From Pseudomonadota bacterium (lineage in GTDB: Bacteria > Pseudomonadota > Gammaproteobacteria > Xanthomonadales > Xanthomonadaceae): 64,000 bases of DNA. Numbering within the stretch: the first letter of the stretch is position 1; each line of letters opens with the position of its first letter. Location: NCBI GenBank assembly GCA_023390905.1, contig JAEWBY010000080.1, positions 62,001 to 126,000 on the forward strand, given 5' to 3'. Shown piece after piece: positions 51,535 to 59,357 of the stretch. The translations under genes were made by a program, and so were the position numbers. Below the pieces are notes generated by a model. The model was given only the letters and a program-made list of their open reading frames with translations. It made no database searches and had not been told where the DNA came from.

Positions 51535-52679
51535 GCGTCGGCCCGCTCCCGCGCCCACGGCGCGCACTTGAAGATGGCTTCGGCCTCGGCGGCATAGTGG
51601 GCGGGGGATTGCCCGGCCACGTTGCGGTCCTTGAGCAGCGAGATGATCACGTCACTGAAGGATTCGCCCTCGTGCAGCGTGATGCGCCGATGCGCCGGCA
51701 AGCCGATGTCGTCGGCGAAGTCGCGGCACTTGGGATGGTAATCGACGATCGCGAACGGCACGCCGCACAGGTACGCCACGATGGCGCCATGCAGCCGCGC
51801 GCTCACCATCACGTCGCAGCGTGCGATGGCGGCGACCATGCGCAACGGGTCCGGATCGCGATAGCGCACCGTCGCCGCATCGACGCCGGCCTCGCGCAGT
51901 TGACTGCACAGATCTTCGGCCAGATCCGCATCGCCATGGTGCGGATGTTCGTTGAGGCTGAACACATCGACCACCAGCGGGCGCGTGCGCGCCCAGCGCT
52001 GCACCACGTCCACGAACGCCTGTTGCCAGGCCACGCGCGAAGGCGCCGCGTAGGATCCGTTCTCGCTGTAGCGGCATGGCGCCACGCCGATGCGCAGCGG
52101 ATCGGTGGGTTCGATCCCGGCGCGCGCCGGCAGCGATGCCAGCGGCAGCAGCAGCGCGGCCAGATCGCGACCGGCATGCGTTTCGGCCGACAGGCCCATG
52201 CGCTGGGTCCAGTCGAACGATCGGCGATCGCGCACGGACAAATAGCTGAAACGGTTGAGGAACGACGCGGCCGATTCTTCCTGCGCTGCATTCGCGAACG
52301 GACCGATCGACACGCCGACCGCCGCCAGTTGCAAACCGCGATGGCGTCGCGCCGCCTGCATCATCGGCTTGCGGAAGGATTCGCGTGCGGTGATGACCGA
52401 ACCCCCGCCCATCACCAGCACATCCGAGGTCAACGTGGCCGAGGCAAAGCTCAGCAGGCGGCTGCTCTTGCCGAGCGCGCCCATCGCGCCGTACCAGTCG
52501 GCCGGATAGAACGTCGGCACGGTGCTGTGGCCGGCCATGCCGGTCAGCGACGGCCCGACCAGCACCGGCTGCGCCGCCCAGTAGTGTTGAGCGGCGCGCG
52601 TACACAGCACGCCGAACAGATCGTCGCCGAAGTTGCGCATGCCGTAGTAGCCGGTGAACGCGACGCGCAGCCCGCTCAT
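51531..52679 (-). CDS. Polysaccharide pyruvyl transferase family protein
   Basis: 382 aa GT-B-like fold. RVAFTGYYGMRNFGDDLFGVLCTRA, VLVMGGGSVITARESF, FLNRFSYLSVRDRRSFDW, VSARLHGAIVAYLCGVPFAIVDYHPKCRDFADDIGL, all standard for the family (GumL/CsaB type). Transfers a pyruvate ketal to a sugar of the repeat unit using phosphoenolpyruvate, giving the polymer negative charge. Overlaps neighbours by four bases on both sides. Confidence 0.92.
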   Translation of the reverse strand: MSGLRVAFTGYYGMRNFGDDLFGVLCTRAAQHYWAAQPVLVGPSLTGMAGHSTVPTFYPADWYGAMGALGKSSRLLSFASATLTSDVLVMGGGSVITARESFRKPMMQAARRHRGLQLAAVGVSIGPFANAAQEESAASFLNRFSYLSVRDRRSFDWTQRMGLSAETHAGRDLAALLLPLASLPARAGIEPTDPLRIGVAPCRYSENGSYAAPSRVAWQQAFVDVVQRWARTRPLVVDVFSLNEHPHHGDADLAEDLCSQLREAGVDAATVRYRDPDPLRMVAAIARCDVMVSARLHGAIVAYLCGVPFAIVDYHPKCRDFADDIGLPAHRRITLHEGESFSDVIISLLKDRNVAGQSPAHYAAEAEAIFKCAPWARERADA

Positions 52680-53977
52680 GGCGCGCCCTCCCCGGCCTGC
52701 ACGCGACGCGCGCCGCGATACATCAGCACCAGCAGCAGCGCTTCGGCGATCACCGTCGCCATCGCCGCACCGCTTTCACCGAAACGCGGGATCAGTGCCA
52801 GATTGAGCAGCACCGCCGCCAGCGCGGCCAGCGCCATCGCCGCCACGCGGTAACGCATATGGCCTTCGGTCAACAGCACCGAACCCACCGCAGTCGAAAG
52901 AAAGCGCAGCGGCACGCAGATCGCCAGGATCTGCAACAGCAGCACCACGCCCTGGTAATCGCGCCCGAACACGTGCACCGCCCACGGCGCGCACACGGCC
53001 AGCGCCGCGCCGACCAGCACGCCACTGGCCAGCATCGCACGCGTACCCAGGCGATACGCCTGACGGAAGCGCACGCGATCATGCACCGCCCATCGATGCA
53101 GCCGCGAGAGCAGGAATTTCTGGTAGACCGTGGCGGGAAACAGATAGATCGCGGTCATCACCGCCAGCGCGATGCCGAAATGTCCGGCGGCCGCATCTCC
53201 ATCCAGATACTTGAGCAGCACGGTGCCGATCTGGAAGAACACCGGATAAAGCACCGCCGCCATGCCGTACGGCCATGCCTGCCAGCCCAGTTGCAGCACG
53301 CCGGGGATTTCGGCAGTAGGCGGTGGCTCGCTGGCCTCGCCATGTCCGCGCAGATCCCAGCGGCCGCTGGCCATCGCGCGCCATTGCGGCACCGCCATCA
53401 CCAGCGCAAGCATTGCCACCAGGGCATACCCCAGGGCCACCGCATCCACGCTCATGCCCACCCAGGCCAGCGCGAGCAGCGCGATGAGCAGACGCCCGCC
53501 CGGCACGATCAGTTGCCAAGCCGCGAGCGAGGCATGACGTTCTTCCAGGCGCAGCTTGCTGCCGATCTGCTCGACCGCGAGCAATCCTAGGATCACCGGC
53601 GAGAGCAGCAGCAACAAGCGGCGCGTATGCGCATCCACCGGCGGTCCGAACCACGCCCACGCGATCACCGCGGCCAGCGTCAGCAGCGTGGTGAGCGCGA
53701 TGAACCGTTCGGACGCCGCGCGCCAGCGCTGCGCGGCCCAGCCTTCGGTGCCGAACACCTTCAAGCGGAACTGCGACAGGCCGAAACCGGCCAGCGGCGC
53801 GATCAGCGTGATGGTCGCCAGCGAGGATGCGAACAGGCCGTACTCATGCGGGCCGAAGCGCCGCGCCAGCAGCGTCTGGGTCAGGAATACCATCACCGCG
53901 CCGGCCGCGGTGGCGATCGAAAGCAGCGACAACGCAGTGGCCGCCGGACGCCAGGACATGGGCAGCACCCGGCTCAC
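52676..53977 (-). CDS. Polysaccharide flippase (Wzx/MATE-like)
   Basis: 433 aa, 12-14 membrane helices. Typical Wzx start (ALSLLSIATAAGAVMVFLTQTLLARRFGPHEYGLFASSLATI) and C-terminal FGRDYQGVVLLLQILAICVPLRFLSTAVGSVLL. Moves lipid-linked repeat units across the inner membrane. The start is taken as GTG (53977), which overlaps the GT4 stop as GTGA; an in-frame ATG at 53959 is an alternative. Confidence 0.92.
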   Translation of the reverse strand: MSRVLPMSWRPAATALSLLSIATAAGAVMVFLTQTLLARRFGPHEYGLFASSLATITLIAPLAGFGLSQFRLKVFGTEGWAAQRWRAASERFIALTTLLTLAAVIAWAWFGPPVDAHTRRLLLLLSPVILGLLAVEQIGSKLRLEERHASLAAWQLIVPGGRLLIALLALAWVGMSVDAVALGYALVAMLALVMAVPQWRAMASGRWDLRGHGEASEPPPTAEIPGVLQLGWQAWPYGMAAVLYPVFFQIGTVLLKYLDGDAAAGHFGIALAVMTAIYLFPATVYQKFLLSRLHRWAVHDRVRFRQAYRLGTRAMLASGVLVGAALAVCAPWAVHVFGRDYQGVVLLLQILAICVPLRFLSTAVGSVLLTEGHMRYRVAAMALAALAAVLLNLALIPRFGESGAAMATVIAEALLLVLMYRGARRVQAGEGAP

Positions 53978-55128
53978 GCGGCCACGTCCATCGCCGGCAG
54001 CGGCAACAATTCGCGATAGACCTCGCAGGTCTTGCGGATCACCACGCGCTCATCGAAGTCGCTGAGCGCGCGTTCGCGCGCGCGCTCGCCGAGCCGGCGC
54101 AGCAGCTCGCGATCATCATCCAGACGCGCGAGCACGTGGGCAAGCGATTGCGCGCTGCGCGGCTCGACGTGCAGCCCGTCTTCGCCATCGCAGGTCACCA
54201 CTTCACGGCAGCCGGGCATGTTGGTGGTCACCAGCGCGACACCACACGCGCCCGCTTCGATCAGGCTCTTGGGCACGCCTTCGCGGTAATAGCTGGGCAA
54301 GGCCATCACATCCACGCTGCGCAACAGGGCCGGCATGTCATCGACATGTCCCAGCCAGCGCACGATGCCCTGCGCATGCCAGGCGCGCACGTCCTCGCGC
54401 GACACCGATTGCGGGTTACCGGGATCCGGTTCGCCGGCGAGCAGGAACTCGATATCGCGCCCCTGCGCCTTGAGCATCAGCGAGGCATCGACATATTCCT
54501 GGATGCCCTTTTCCCACAGCAGGCGCGCGGCCAGCAGCACGCGCAGCGGACGATGTTCGGTGACCGGTTCGCGCAGGCGGAAGCGCTGGATGTCCACGCC
54601 CGAGCTGCGGATGAGGCGGATGTTGTGCGAAGGCGCCAGCCGCGCGCGCTCGAAAGCCTCGGCATCGTCCGGGTTCTGCAGGATCACGCGCGAGCGCTGC
54701 CCGCCCAGCGCGCCGCGCATCAGGGTGGACACCAGCGGCCGCAGCATCCGGGCTTTGGCGCGTTCGCTGGCGAACACGAATCCCAGGCCGGTCACCGCAT
54801 TGACCGTGGCCGGCACGCGCGCCGCGCGCGCGGCCAATGCGCCGTACACCGCGCACTTGAGGGTGAAACTGTGCAGCAGATCCGGCTTCTCCTCGCGCAG
54901 CAACTGCACGATGCGCATCATCGTGCCGGCTTCGCGCAGCGGATTGAGGCTGGCGCGCTCCATCGGCACCGGCAACCAGCGGATGCCATGCGCGGCGAAA
55001 CGTGCACCGAAGTCTCCCGGCGGCGACATCATCGCCACCTCCATGCCCATCGATTTCAGTTGAAGTGCGGTGGAAAGACGGAAGTTGTAGAGATACCAGT
55101 CGGTGTTCGCGAACAGGATGAATTTCAT
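53974..55128 (-). CDS. Family 4 glycosyltransferase
   Basis: 384 aa GT-B enzyme. N-domain MKFILFANTDWYLYNFRLSTALQLKSMG, LLHSFTLKCAVYGALAAR, and NAVTGLGFVFAS; C-domain LLAARLLWEKGIQEYVDASLMLK, WLGHVDDMPALLRSVDVMALPSYYREGVPKSLIEAGACGVALVTT. The E-x7-E motif near the end (SLIEAGACGVA) is present. First gene of a five- or six-gene translationally coupled run. The 17 extra codons upstream are not conserved. Confidence 0.93.
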   Translation of the reverse strand: MKFILFANTDWYLYNFRLSTALQLKSMGMEVAMMSPPGDFGARFAAHGIRWLPVPMERASLNPLREAGTMMRIVQLLREEKPDLLHSFTLKCAVYGALAARAARVPATVNAVTGLGFVFASERAKARMLRPLVSTLMRGALGGQRSRVILQNPDDAEAFERARLAPSHNIRLIRSSGVDIQRFRLREPVTEHRPLRVLLAARLLWEKGIQEYVDASLMLKAQGRDIEFLLAGEPDPGNPQSVSREDVRAWHAQGIVRWLGHVDDMPALLRSVDVMALPSYYREGVPKSLIEAGACGVALVTTNMPGCREVVTCDGEDGLHVEPRSAQSLAHVLARLDDDRELLRRLGERARERALSDFDERVVIRKTCEVYRELLPLPAMDVAA

Positions 55129-55156
55129 TTGGGGCGCCGTGGGGTAGCGTCGCCCG

Positions 55157-55162
55157 ATTCTA
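55157..55162 (-). promoter_or_regulatory. Possible -10 box upstream of the GT4 gene
   Basis: TAGAAT on the minus strand, 28 bp before the ATG at 55128 and downstream of the terminator at 55289-55316. The -35 is not clear. The terminator between the beta-helix and GT4 genes makes a separate promoter here likely. Confidence 0.35.
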
Positions 55163-55288
55163 GGCAGGCACCTCGCCAAAACCGTTCACGCGCTCACCAC
55201 CGAGCTGACGTTTGCGCAACAAGCCCACGCGGTGTCGCCGCCCTGTCATCGGGCATGCGCGCCGTGCTTGATGGTGCTTGCGGCGGGC

Positions 55289-55316
55289 AAAAAAAGGGCG
55301 GCCTTTCGGCCGCCCC
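55289..55316 (-). terminator. Intrinsic terminator after the first beta-helix gene
   Basis: Minus strand: GGGCGGCC-GAAA-GGCCGCCC (stem 55296-55303 with 55308-55315) followed by TTTTTTT. Very strong. It isolates the beta-helix gene transcript from the glycosyltransferase block. Confidence 0.93.
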
Positions 55317-55342
55317 GTTCACTGCGAACACTGTAGCTGCGA

Positions 55343-56530
55343 TTACTTGGAATAGCTGTTGGTGGTCACGCGGATGTCGGTCGCATCGCTGGTCTTGGCC
55401 ACGTGCGCGCCGTTGCCGGTGTTGCCGCCGACGAAACCGGTCATCGAGACCAGCGTGCCCAGCACCGTCTTCACGCCGTGCAGGCGGGTGTTGTTGTTGC
55501 GCGCCACGTTGCCACTGAACTGGTAGCTCTTGGTCGCCGCACCGAACATCATGCCCACCAGATAGTTGTGGCGGATGGTGTTCTGCGCGATGTAACCGCT
55601 CTCCGGGCCGATGGTCAGGATGCCGTGGCCGCCGTTGTACTCGATCACGCACTTCTTGATGGTCACGCCGGTCACGCGCTTGTAGACCAGGATGCCGTTG
55701 CCGTCGTTGTTGCGGATCAGGCAGTTCTCGATGTGCACGGTCGAGGTGGTGCGCGCGTCGTTGGCGTCCGGCTCGATGTCGATGCCGCAGGCCGGCGCGA
55801 TGCCGCGCGAATCGCTGAACTCGCTGTCGTAGACCTTGACGTTGCTCGCGCAGCCGATGGTCAGCGCCTGGCGGCGGTTGCCGGTGCTCACCACGTTGGC
55901 GATGACGATGTCGCCGCACGGAATGGTCGGCGCGCCGGTCACCATCGCGCCGCCGATGGAAATGCCATCGCCCCAGCACTTGGAGATGTGGATGTCGCGC
56001 ACGGTCACCTTGGTCGAACCGCGGATCATGATGCCGTGGCCCCACTCGCCGGTCGTGCCGAGGTGGTTCTCGCGATCGCCGATGATCTGGCCGCCGGAGA
56101 TTTCCACGTTGCTGACCTTGTAGACCATCAGCACGTAGGCGCGCTCCTGGTCGTTGCGCTTGGCCAGCAGCTTGGCGCCGTCGGCGAGCTTGAGGTGCAT
56201 GTTGCTGCGCAGGCGGACGTTGCGGGTCGGATCGATGACGTAGGTGCCCGCGGGAACGGTCACGGTGCCGCCGCCGGAGGGCAGCGCGTCGATCGCCTTC
56301 TGGAACGCGGTGGTGTCGTCATGGACGCCATCGCCGTAGGCGCCGTAGGTCGTCACGCTCAGGCTGGCGCTGCCACGCGTGCGCGGCGCCGGCGTATAGG
56401 CTGCGAACGCCTTGGGAATGCCGATGACAGACAGTGCGGCCGGCAGCGCCAGCAGCATGGACTTGCGCATGAAATCGCGGCGAGGCATCCCTTCCTCGCG
56501 CACGGCGTGCACGAGATTTTCGTTTTTCAC
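55343..56530 (-). CDS. Tat-exported right-handed beta-helix protein
   Basis: 395 aa. Twin-arginine signal (MPRRDFMRKSMLLALPAALS), then a pectate-lyase-superfamily start (SLSVTTYGAYGDGVHDDTTAFQKAIDALPSGGGTVTVPAGTY) and parallel beta-helix turns with repeated ENCLIRNNDGNGI-like blocks. It could be a polysaccharide lyase, a hydrolase or an AlgG-like epimerase acting on the cluster polymer. The listed start is GTG with AGGGG upstream; an ATG 14 codons later (56488), preceded by GAGGAAGGG, begins directly at the Tat signal and is a good alternative. Paralog of the 56831-57916 protein. Confidence 0.88.
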   Translation of the reverse strand: MKNENLVHAVREEGMPRRDFMRKSMLLALPAALSVIGIPKAFAAYTPAPRTRGSASLSVTTYGAYGDGVHDDTTAFQKAIDALPSGGGTVTVPAGTYVIDPTRNVRLRSNMHLKLADGAKLLAKRNDQERAYVLMVYKVSNVEISGGQIIGDRENHLGTTGEWGHGIMIRGSTKVTVRDIHISKCWGDGISIGGAMVTGAPTIPCGDIVIANVVSTGNRRQALTIGCASNVKVYDSEFSDSRGIAPACGIDIEPDANDARTTSTVHIENCLIRNNDGNGILVYKRVTGVTIKKCVIEYNGGHGILTIGPESGYIAQNTIRHNYLVGMMFGAATKSYQFSGNVARNNNTRLHGVKTVLGTLVSMTGFVGGNTGNGAHVAKTSDATDIRVTTNSYSK

Positions 56531-56830
56531 AGACTTGGCCCCTGGGCAATGCCCAAAAATTCAGGTGAAAAGAACGTCACGAGAAACGCGACCGGGGCAC
56601 TATAAGTGAAGATTTCTTCACGCGCGGAACGAATGTGCGTATCTGTGAACTCATGCAGTTCTCTTCACGCAGACTGTTCATCGATGTGTATTTTTCAGCG
56701 GTTTTTTACGGACTCGGCAGCGTTGCAGAGTCCGCTTCGGGGCACATGAACACGCGTCCGGAGCGAGCTCGACAGGCGCTTGGTTTGGCTTAACAGGGAG
56801 TGTGCTGATGGCCCCCGCACGGAGGCGCGT
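56531..56830. other. Regulatory intergenic region upstream of the beta-helix gene
   Basis: 300 bp, A+T-richer than the rest of the cluster. It contains the palindromes listed at 56606-56661, a TATAGT -10 candidate on the minus strand next to one of them, several GTGAA/TTCAC half-sites and A-tracts around 56690-56710. No gene. Confidence 0.6.
56606..56661 (-). promoter_or_regulatory. Palindromic operator-like sites upstream of the beta-helix gene
   Basis: GTGAAGATTTCTTCAC (56606-56621) has perfect 7-bp arms; on the minus strand it abuts TATAGT, a good -10 hexamer. A second repeat GAACT-N5-AGTTC (56647-56661) lies 26 bp upstream within GTGAACTCATGCAGTTCTCT. These look like binding sites of a dimeric regulator controlling the beta-helix gene; the protein is unknown. 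Confidence 0.5.
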
Positions 56831-57916
56831 TCACGGCCCGAGCTGATTGCTCCGATCCACCTTCACCGCGCTGGCGGTCTTGGCCACGTCCACGTGCAGC
56901 CAGCCCTTCTCGCCGCCGGCGCGGCGGGCGGCGGCGCGGGCGTTGCCTGTGAAGCGGTTGCGGCTCACGCGCAGGCCGACGCTGCGACCACGCACGCTGA
57001 CGCCGCGCAGGCCGTTGTCGTGGATCTCGTTGCCTTCGATGACGCAGTCGTGCGCGCCATCGACGCGGATGCCGTCGCCACGATTGGCCAGCAGCCGGCA
57101 TTGACGCACGGTGACCTTGCGGCTGCGCAGGTACAACTGGATGCCGGCGCCGTGGTTGCCGCGCGCCAGGCAATCGGTGATCAGGATGTCCTCGGCCAGC
57201 CCGCCGGGATCGGGTTCGACGTCGATGCCGCAGCCGGGCAGCGTGCCGCCGGTATCGAGGAACTGCGAACGCTGCACGCGCACGCGTTGCGAGCGACCGA
57301 TGGTCAGCCCCTGCCTGCGATTGCCGACGCAGACCAGATCACTGATCACCACGTCCTGGCTCGGCTTGCGCGCGTCGGAAATGCCGCCGACCGACATGCC
57401 GTCGCCCCAGCATTTTGAGATGTGCATGTCGCGCACGGTGATGCGTCGCGAGCCGCGCACCATGATCCCGTGGCCCCACTCGCCGGTCGTGCCGCGATGA
57501 CGCTCGCGCTCACCGAGGATATGGCCGCCGGAGATCTCCACGTCCTCCGCGTCGTGCAGGCTCAGCACATAGGCGCGCGGCGCGGCGTTGGGCATCGCGA
57601 TGAGCCAGGCATCGTCGGCCAGTTGCAGATGCATGCGATCGCGCAGGCGCACGCTGCTCAGCGGATTGATCAGATACAGGCCCGATGGCACGAGCACGGT
57701 GCCGCCCGCATCGGGCAAGGCATCGATGGCGGCCTGAATGGCGCGCGTATCATCGACACGGCCATCGCCGCGCGCGCCATGCCGCCGCACATCGACGCGC
57801 GCGGTGCCGCGCTTGCGCGAGATCGCGGGCGCAGCGTCGGCATGCGCGATCGGCGACGCGCAGACGGCCGCACCGGCGAGCATTGCAGCCAGGCAGTGAC
57901 GTCTGCGCGGATCCAT
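56831..57916 (-). CDS. Exported right-handed beta-helix protein, second paralog
   Basis: 361 aa. Signal peptide (MDPRRRHCLAAMLAGAAVCASPIAHA; two arginine pairs, possibly Tat). Same architecture as the 55343 protein: GARGDGRVDDTRAIQAAIDALPDAGGTVLVPSGLYLINP, then VEISGGHILGERERHRGTTGEWGHGIMVRG and HISKCWGDGMSVGG, which match the other paralog nearly word for word. The C-terminal part is Arg-rich and diverges. Probably a lyase, hydrolase or epimerase of the same polymer. Its ATG shares one base with the stop of the asparagine-synthetase-like gene, so the two are coupled. Confidence 0.88.
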   Translation of the reverse strand: MDPRRRHCLAAMLAGAAVCASPIAHADAAPAISRKRGTARVDVRRHGARGDGRVDDTRAIQAAIDALPDAGGTVLVPSGLYLINPLSSVRLRDRMHLQLADDAWLIAMPNAAPRAYVLSLHDAEDVEISGGHILGERERHRGTTGEWGHGIMVRGSRRITVRDMHISKCWGDGMSVGGISDARKPSQDVVISDLVCVGNRRQGLTIGRSQRVRVQRSQFLDTGGTLPGCGIDVEPDPGGLAEDILITDCLARGNHGAGIQLYLRSRKVTVRQCRLLANRGDGIRVDGAHDCVIEGNEIHDNGLRGVSVRGRSVGLRVSRNRFTGNARAAARRAGGEKGWLHVDVAKTASAVKVDRSNQLGP

Positions 57917-59346
57917 CAATGGGCCACGGCTTCGGCGCGCGTCGCGCGCGACGCCGGCTCCACGCCATCGCGGCGTGCGAGCAGATACGGCAGCACGATC
58001 GCCAGCAGATAGAACTTGGAGGCGTGATACTTGTTGCCCAGTCGACGACGGTGGCGATCCAGCCACGGCGTCGCCCCGGGCAGCAGATCGGACACCTGTT
58101 CGGCGAAATCGCGCACCTGATCGAAGCGCTGCGCCGCCAGTCCGCAGACATCGAAGCGGAAACTGCCCTTGCGCTGCACATACGGCAGGTCGCCGAAGTG
58201 CGTGGCGATATGGCGCCGGATCAGCATCTTGTTGATGCCGGTATCCGGATCGACCTTCTGCCGGCGCGGCACTTCGTGATGGATCCACTCGCGCAGATCG
58301 ACATCGCAGAACGGATACGCCGCGCTCATGCCCAGGGCATGCGCGGTATAGAGCCCCTTGGCGAACGCGCCCGCCGAACCGGCGATCGACATCGACATGT
58401 CGCGCCATTCCCAGGACGTGGTCGCGGTGGCGATCTCCTCGCGGAACAGGCCCAGGCGCGCGCGCGAGCGGCGCGAGATCGCGCTGCCGAACAGCGCGTC
58501 GACTTCGCGATCGCTGAAGCGCGAACCGGGAAACACGCGTTCGATCGGATGCATCTGCAATGTACCGAGCAGGAAACACAGCTCGAAACTGCGGTCCAGT
58601 CCGGGCAGCGCGGTGGGATCCAGCGGCAGCCGCAGATCGCGCGCCAGGCGGGCCAGCAGCCAGTGCTGGCGATCCATCGGCATGCCGAAATAGCTGTCGG
58701 CGCCAAGGCCATCGACCACGCCGTCGCCGCCATGCCGGCGTATTTCCGTGCCGAGATCGGCATAGGACAGCAGTGCGAAATCGGCCGTCAGCAGCGGCAT
58801 GTCGGCGACCATCGCCAGATAGCGATCGTAGGCGCGGCCCGGATCGCACACCAGCGCCTCGTGGCGCAGGCCGAGCTTGCGCGCCACGGCCTGGGCCGAT
58901 TCCAGTTCGTTCTCCTCGCGTCCGCCGAGGTAGGTGATGCAGGTAGTGTCCGGCCGCGCATCGGCGAAGGCGATCGCCAGCGTGGTCGAATCCTTGCCGC
59001 CGCTCTGCAGCAGCCAGGGCGAAGCCATGCCCGCGCACGCGCGCAGGATCGCATCGCACAGCTTGCGGTGATAGACCGCGACCCAGTCCTGCGGATGGCG
59101 GGCGACCTCGGGAATCTCGCCGGCGTTGCGGAACTTGAAGCTGAAGCGCGGATCCACGCTCATGTCGTTCTGCGGGTTGAAGCCGAACGTCACCAGCTTG
59201 ATGTCTTCATAGATCGAATGCGGCGGATACACGAACGCGTTGCGCAGCAGGTCGGCCACCGAGACCGGATCAATCCGGCGCGCGGGTCCCTGCGAGATGG
59301 CGGAAAAATCGGGCGTTCCGTAGTACGGCGACATCGTTATCTGCAT
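57916..59346 (-). CDS. Asparagine-synthetase-like protein lacking a glutaminase domain
   Basis: 476 aa. PP-loop ATP pyrophosphatase motif SGGKDSTTLAIAF at 115-127, GADSYFG, and KVDPDTGINKMLIRRHIATHF match the C-terminal synthetase domain of AsnB. The N-terminal 110 residues have no Cys2 and do not resemble a class II glutaminase, so ammonia must come from another source or the enzyme makes a different adenylate. In a polysaccharide cluster it probably amidates a uronic acid. Cytoplasmic. Between the kinase and beta-helix genes, all coupled. Confidence 0.85.
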   Translation of the reverse strand: MQITMSPYYGTPDFSAISQGPARRIDPVSVADLLRNAFVYPPHSIYEDIKLVTFGFNPQNDMSVDPRFSFKFRNAGEIPEVARHPQDWVAVYHRKLCDAILRACAGMASPWLLQSGGKDSTTLAIAFADARPDTTCITYLGGREENELESAQAVARKLGLRHEALVCDPGRAYDRYLAMVADMPLLTADFALLSYADLGTEIRRHGGDGVVDGLGADSYFGMPMDRQHWLLARLARDLRLPLDPTALPGLDRSFELCFLLGTLQMHPIERVFPGSRFSDREVDALFGSAISRRSRARLGLFREEIATATTSWEWRDMSMSIAGSAGAFAKGLYTAHALGMSAAYPFCDVDLREWIHHEVPRRQKVDPDTGINKMLIRRHIATHFGDLPYVQRKGSFRFDVCGLAAQRFDQVRDFAEQVSDLLPGATPWLDRHRRRLGNKYHASKFYLLAIVLPYLLARRDGVEPASRATRAEAVAH

Positions 59347-59357
59347 GGACGCACTCC

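Noticed and set aside
55403..56605. 400-codon plus-strand frame opposite the first beta-helix gene
   Set aside because: Ala/Val/Asp/His-rich shadow composition without domain or ribosome site.
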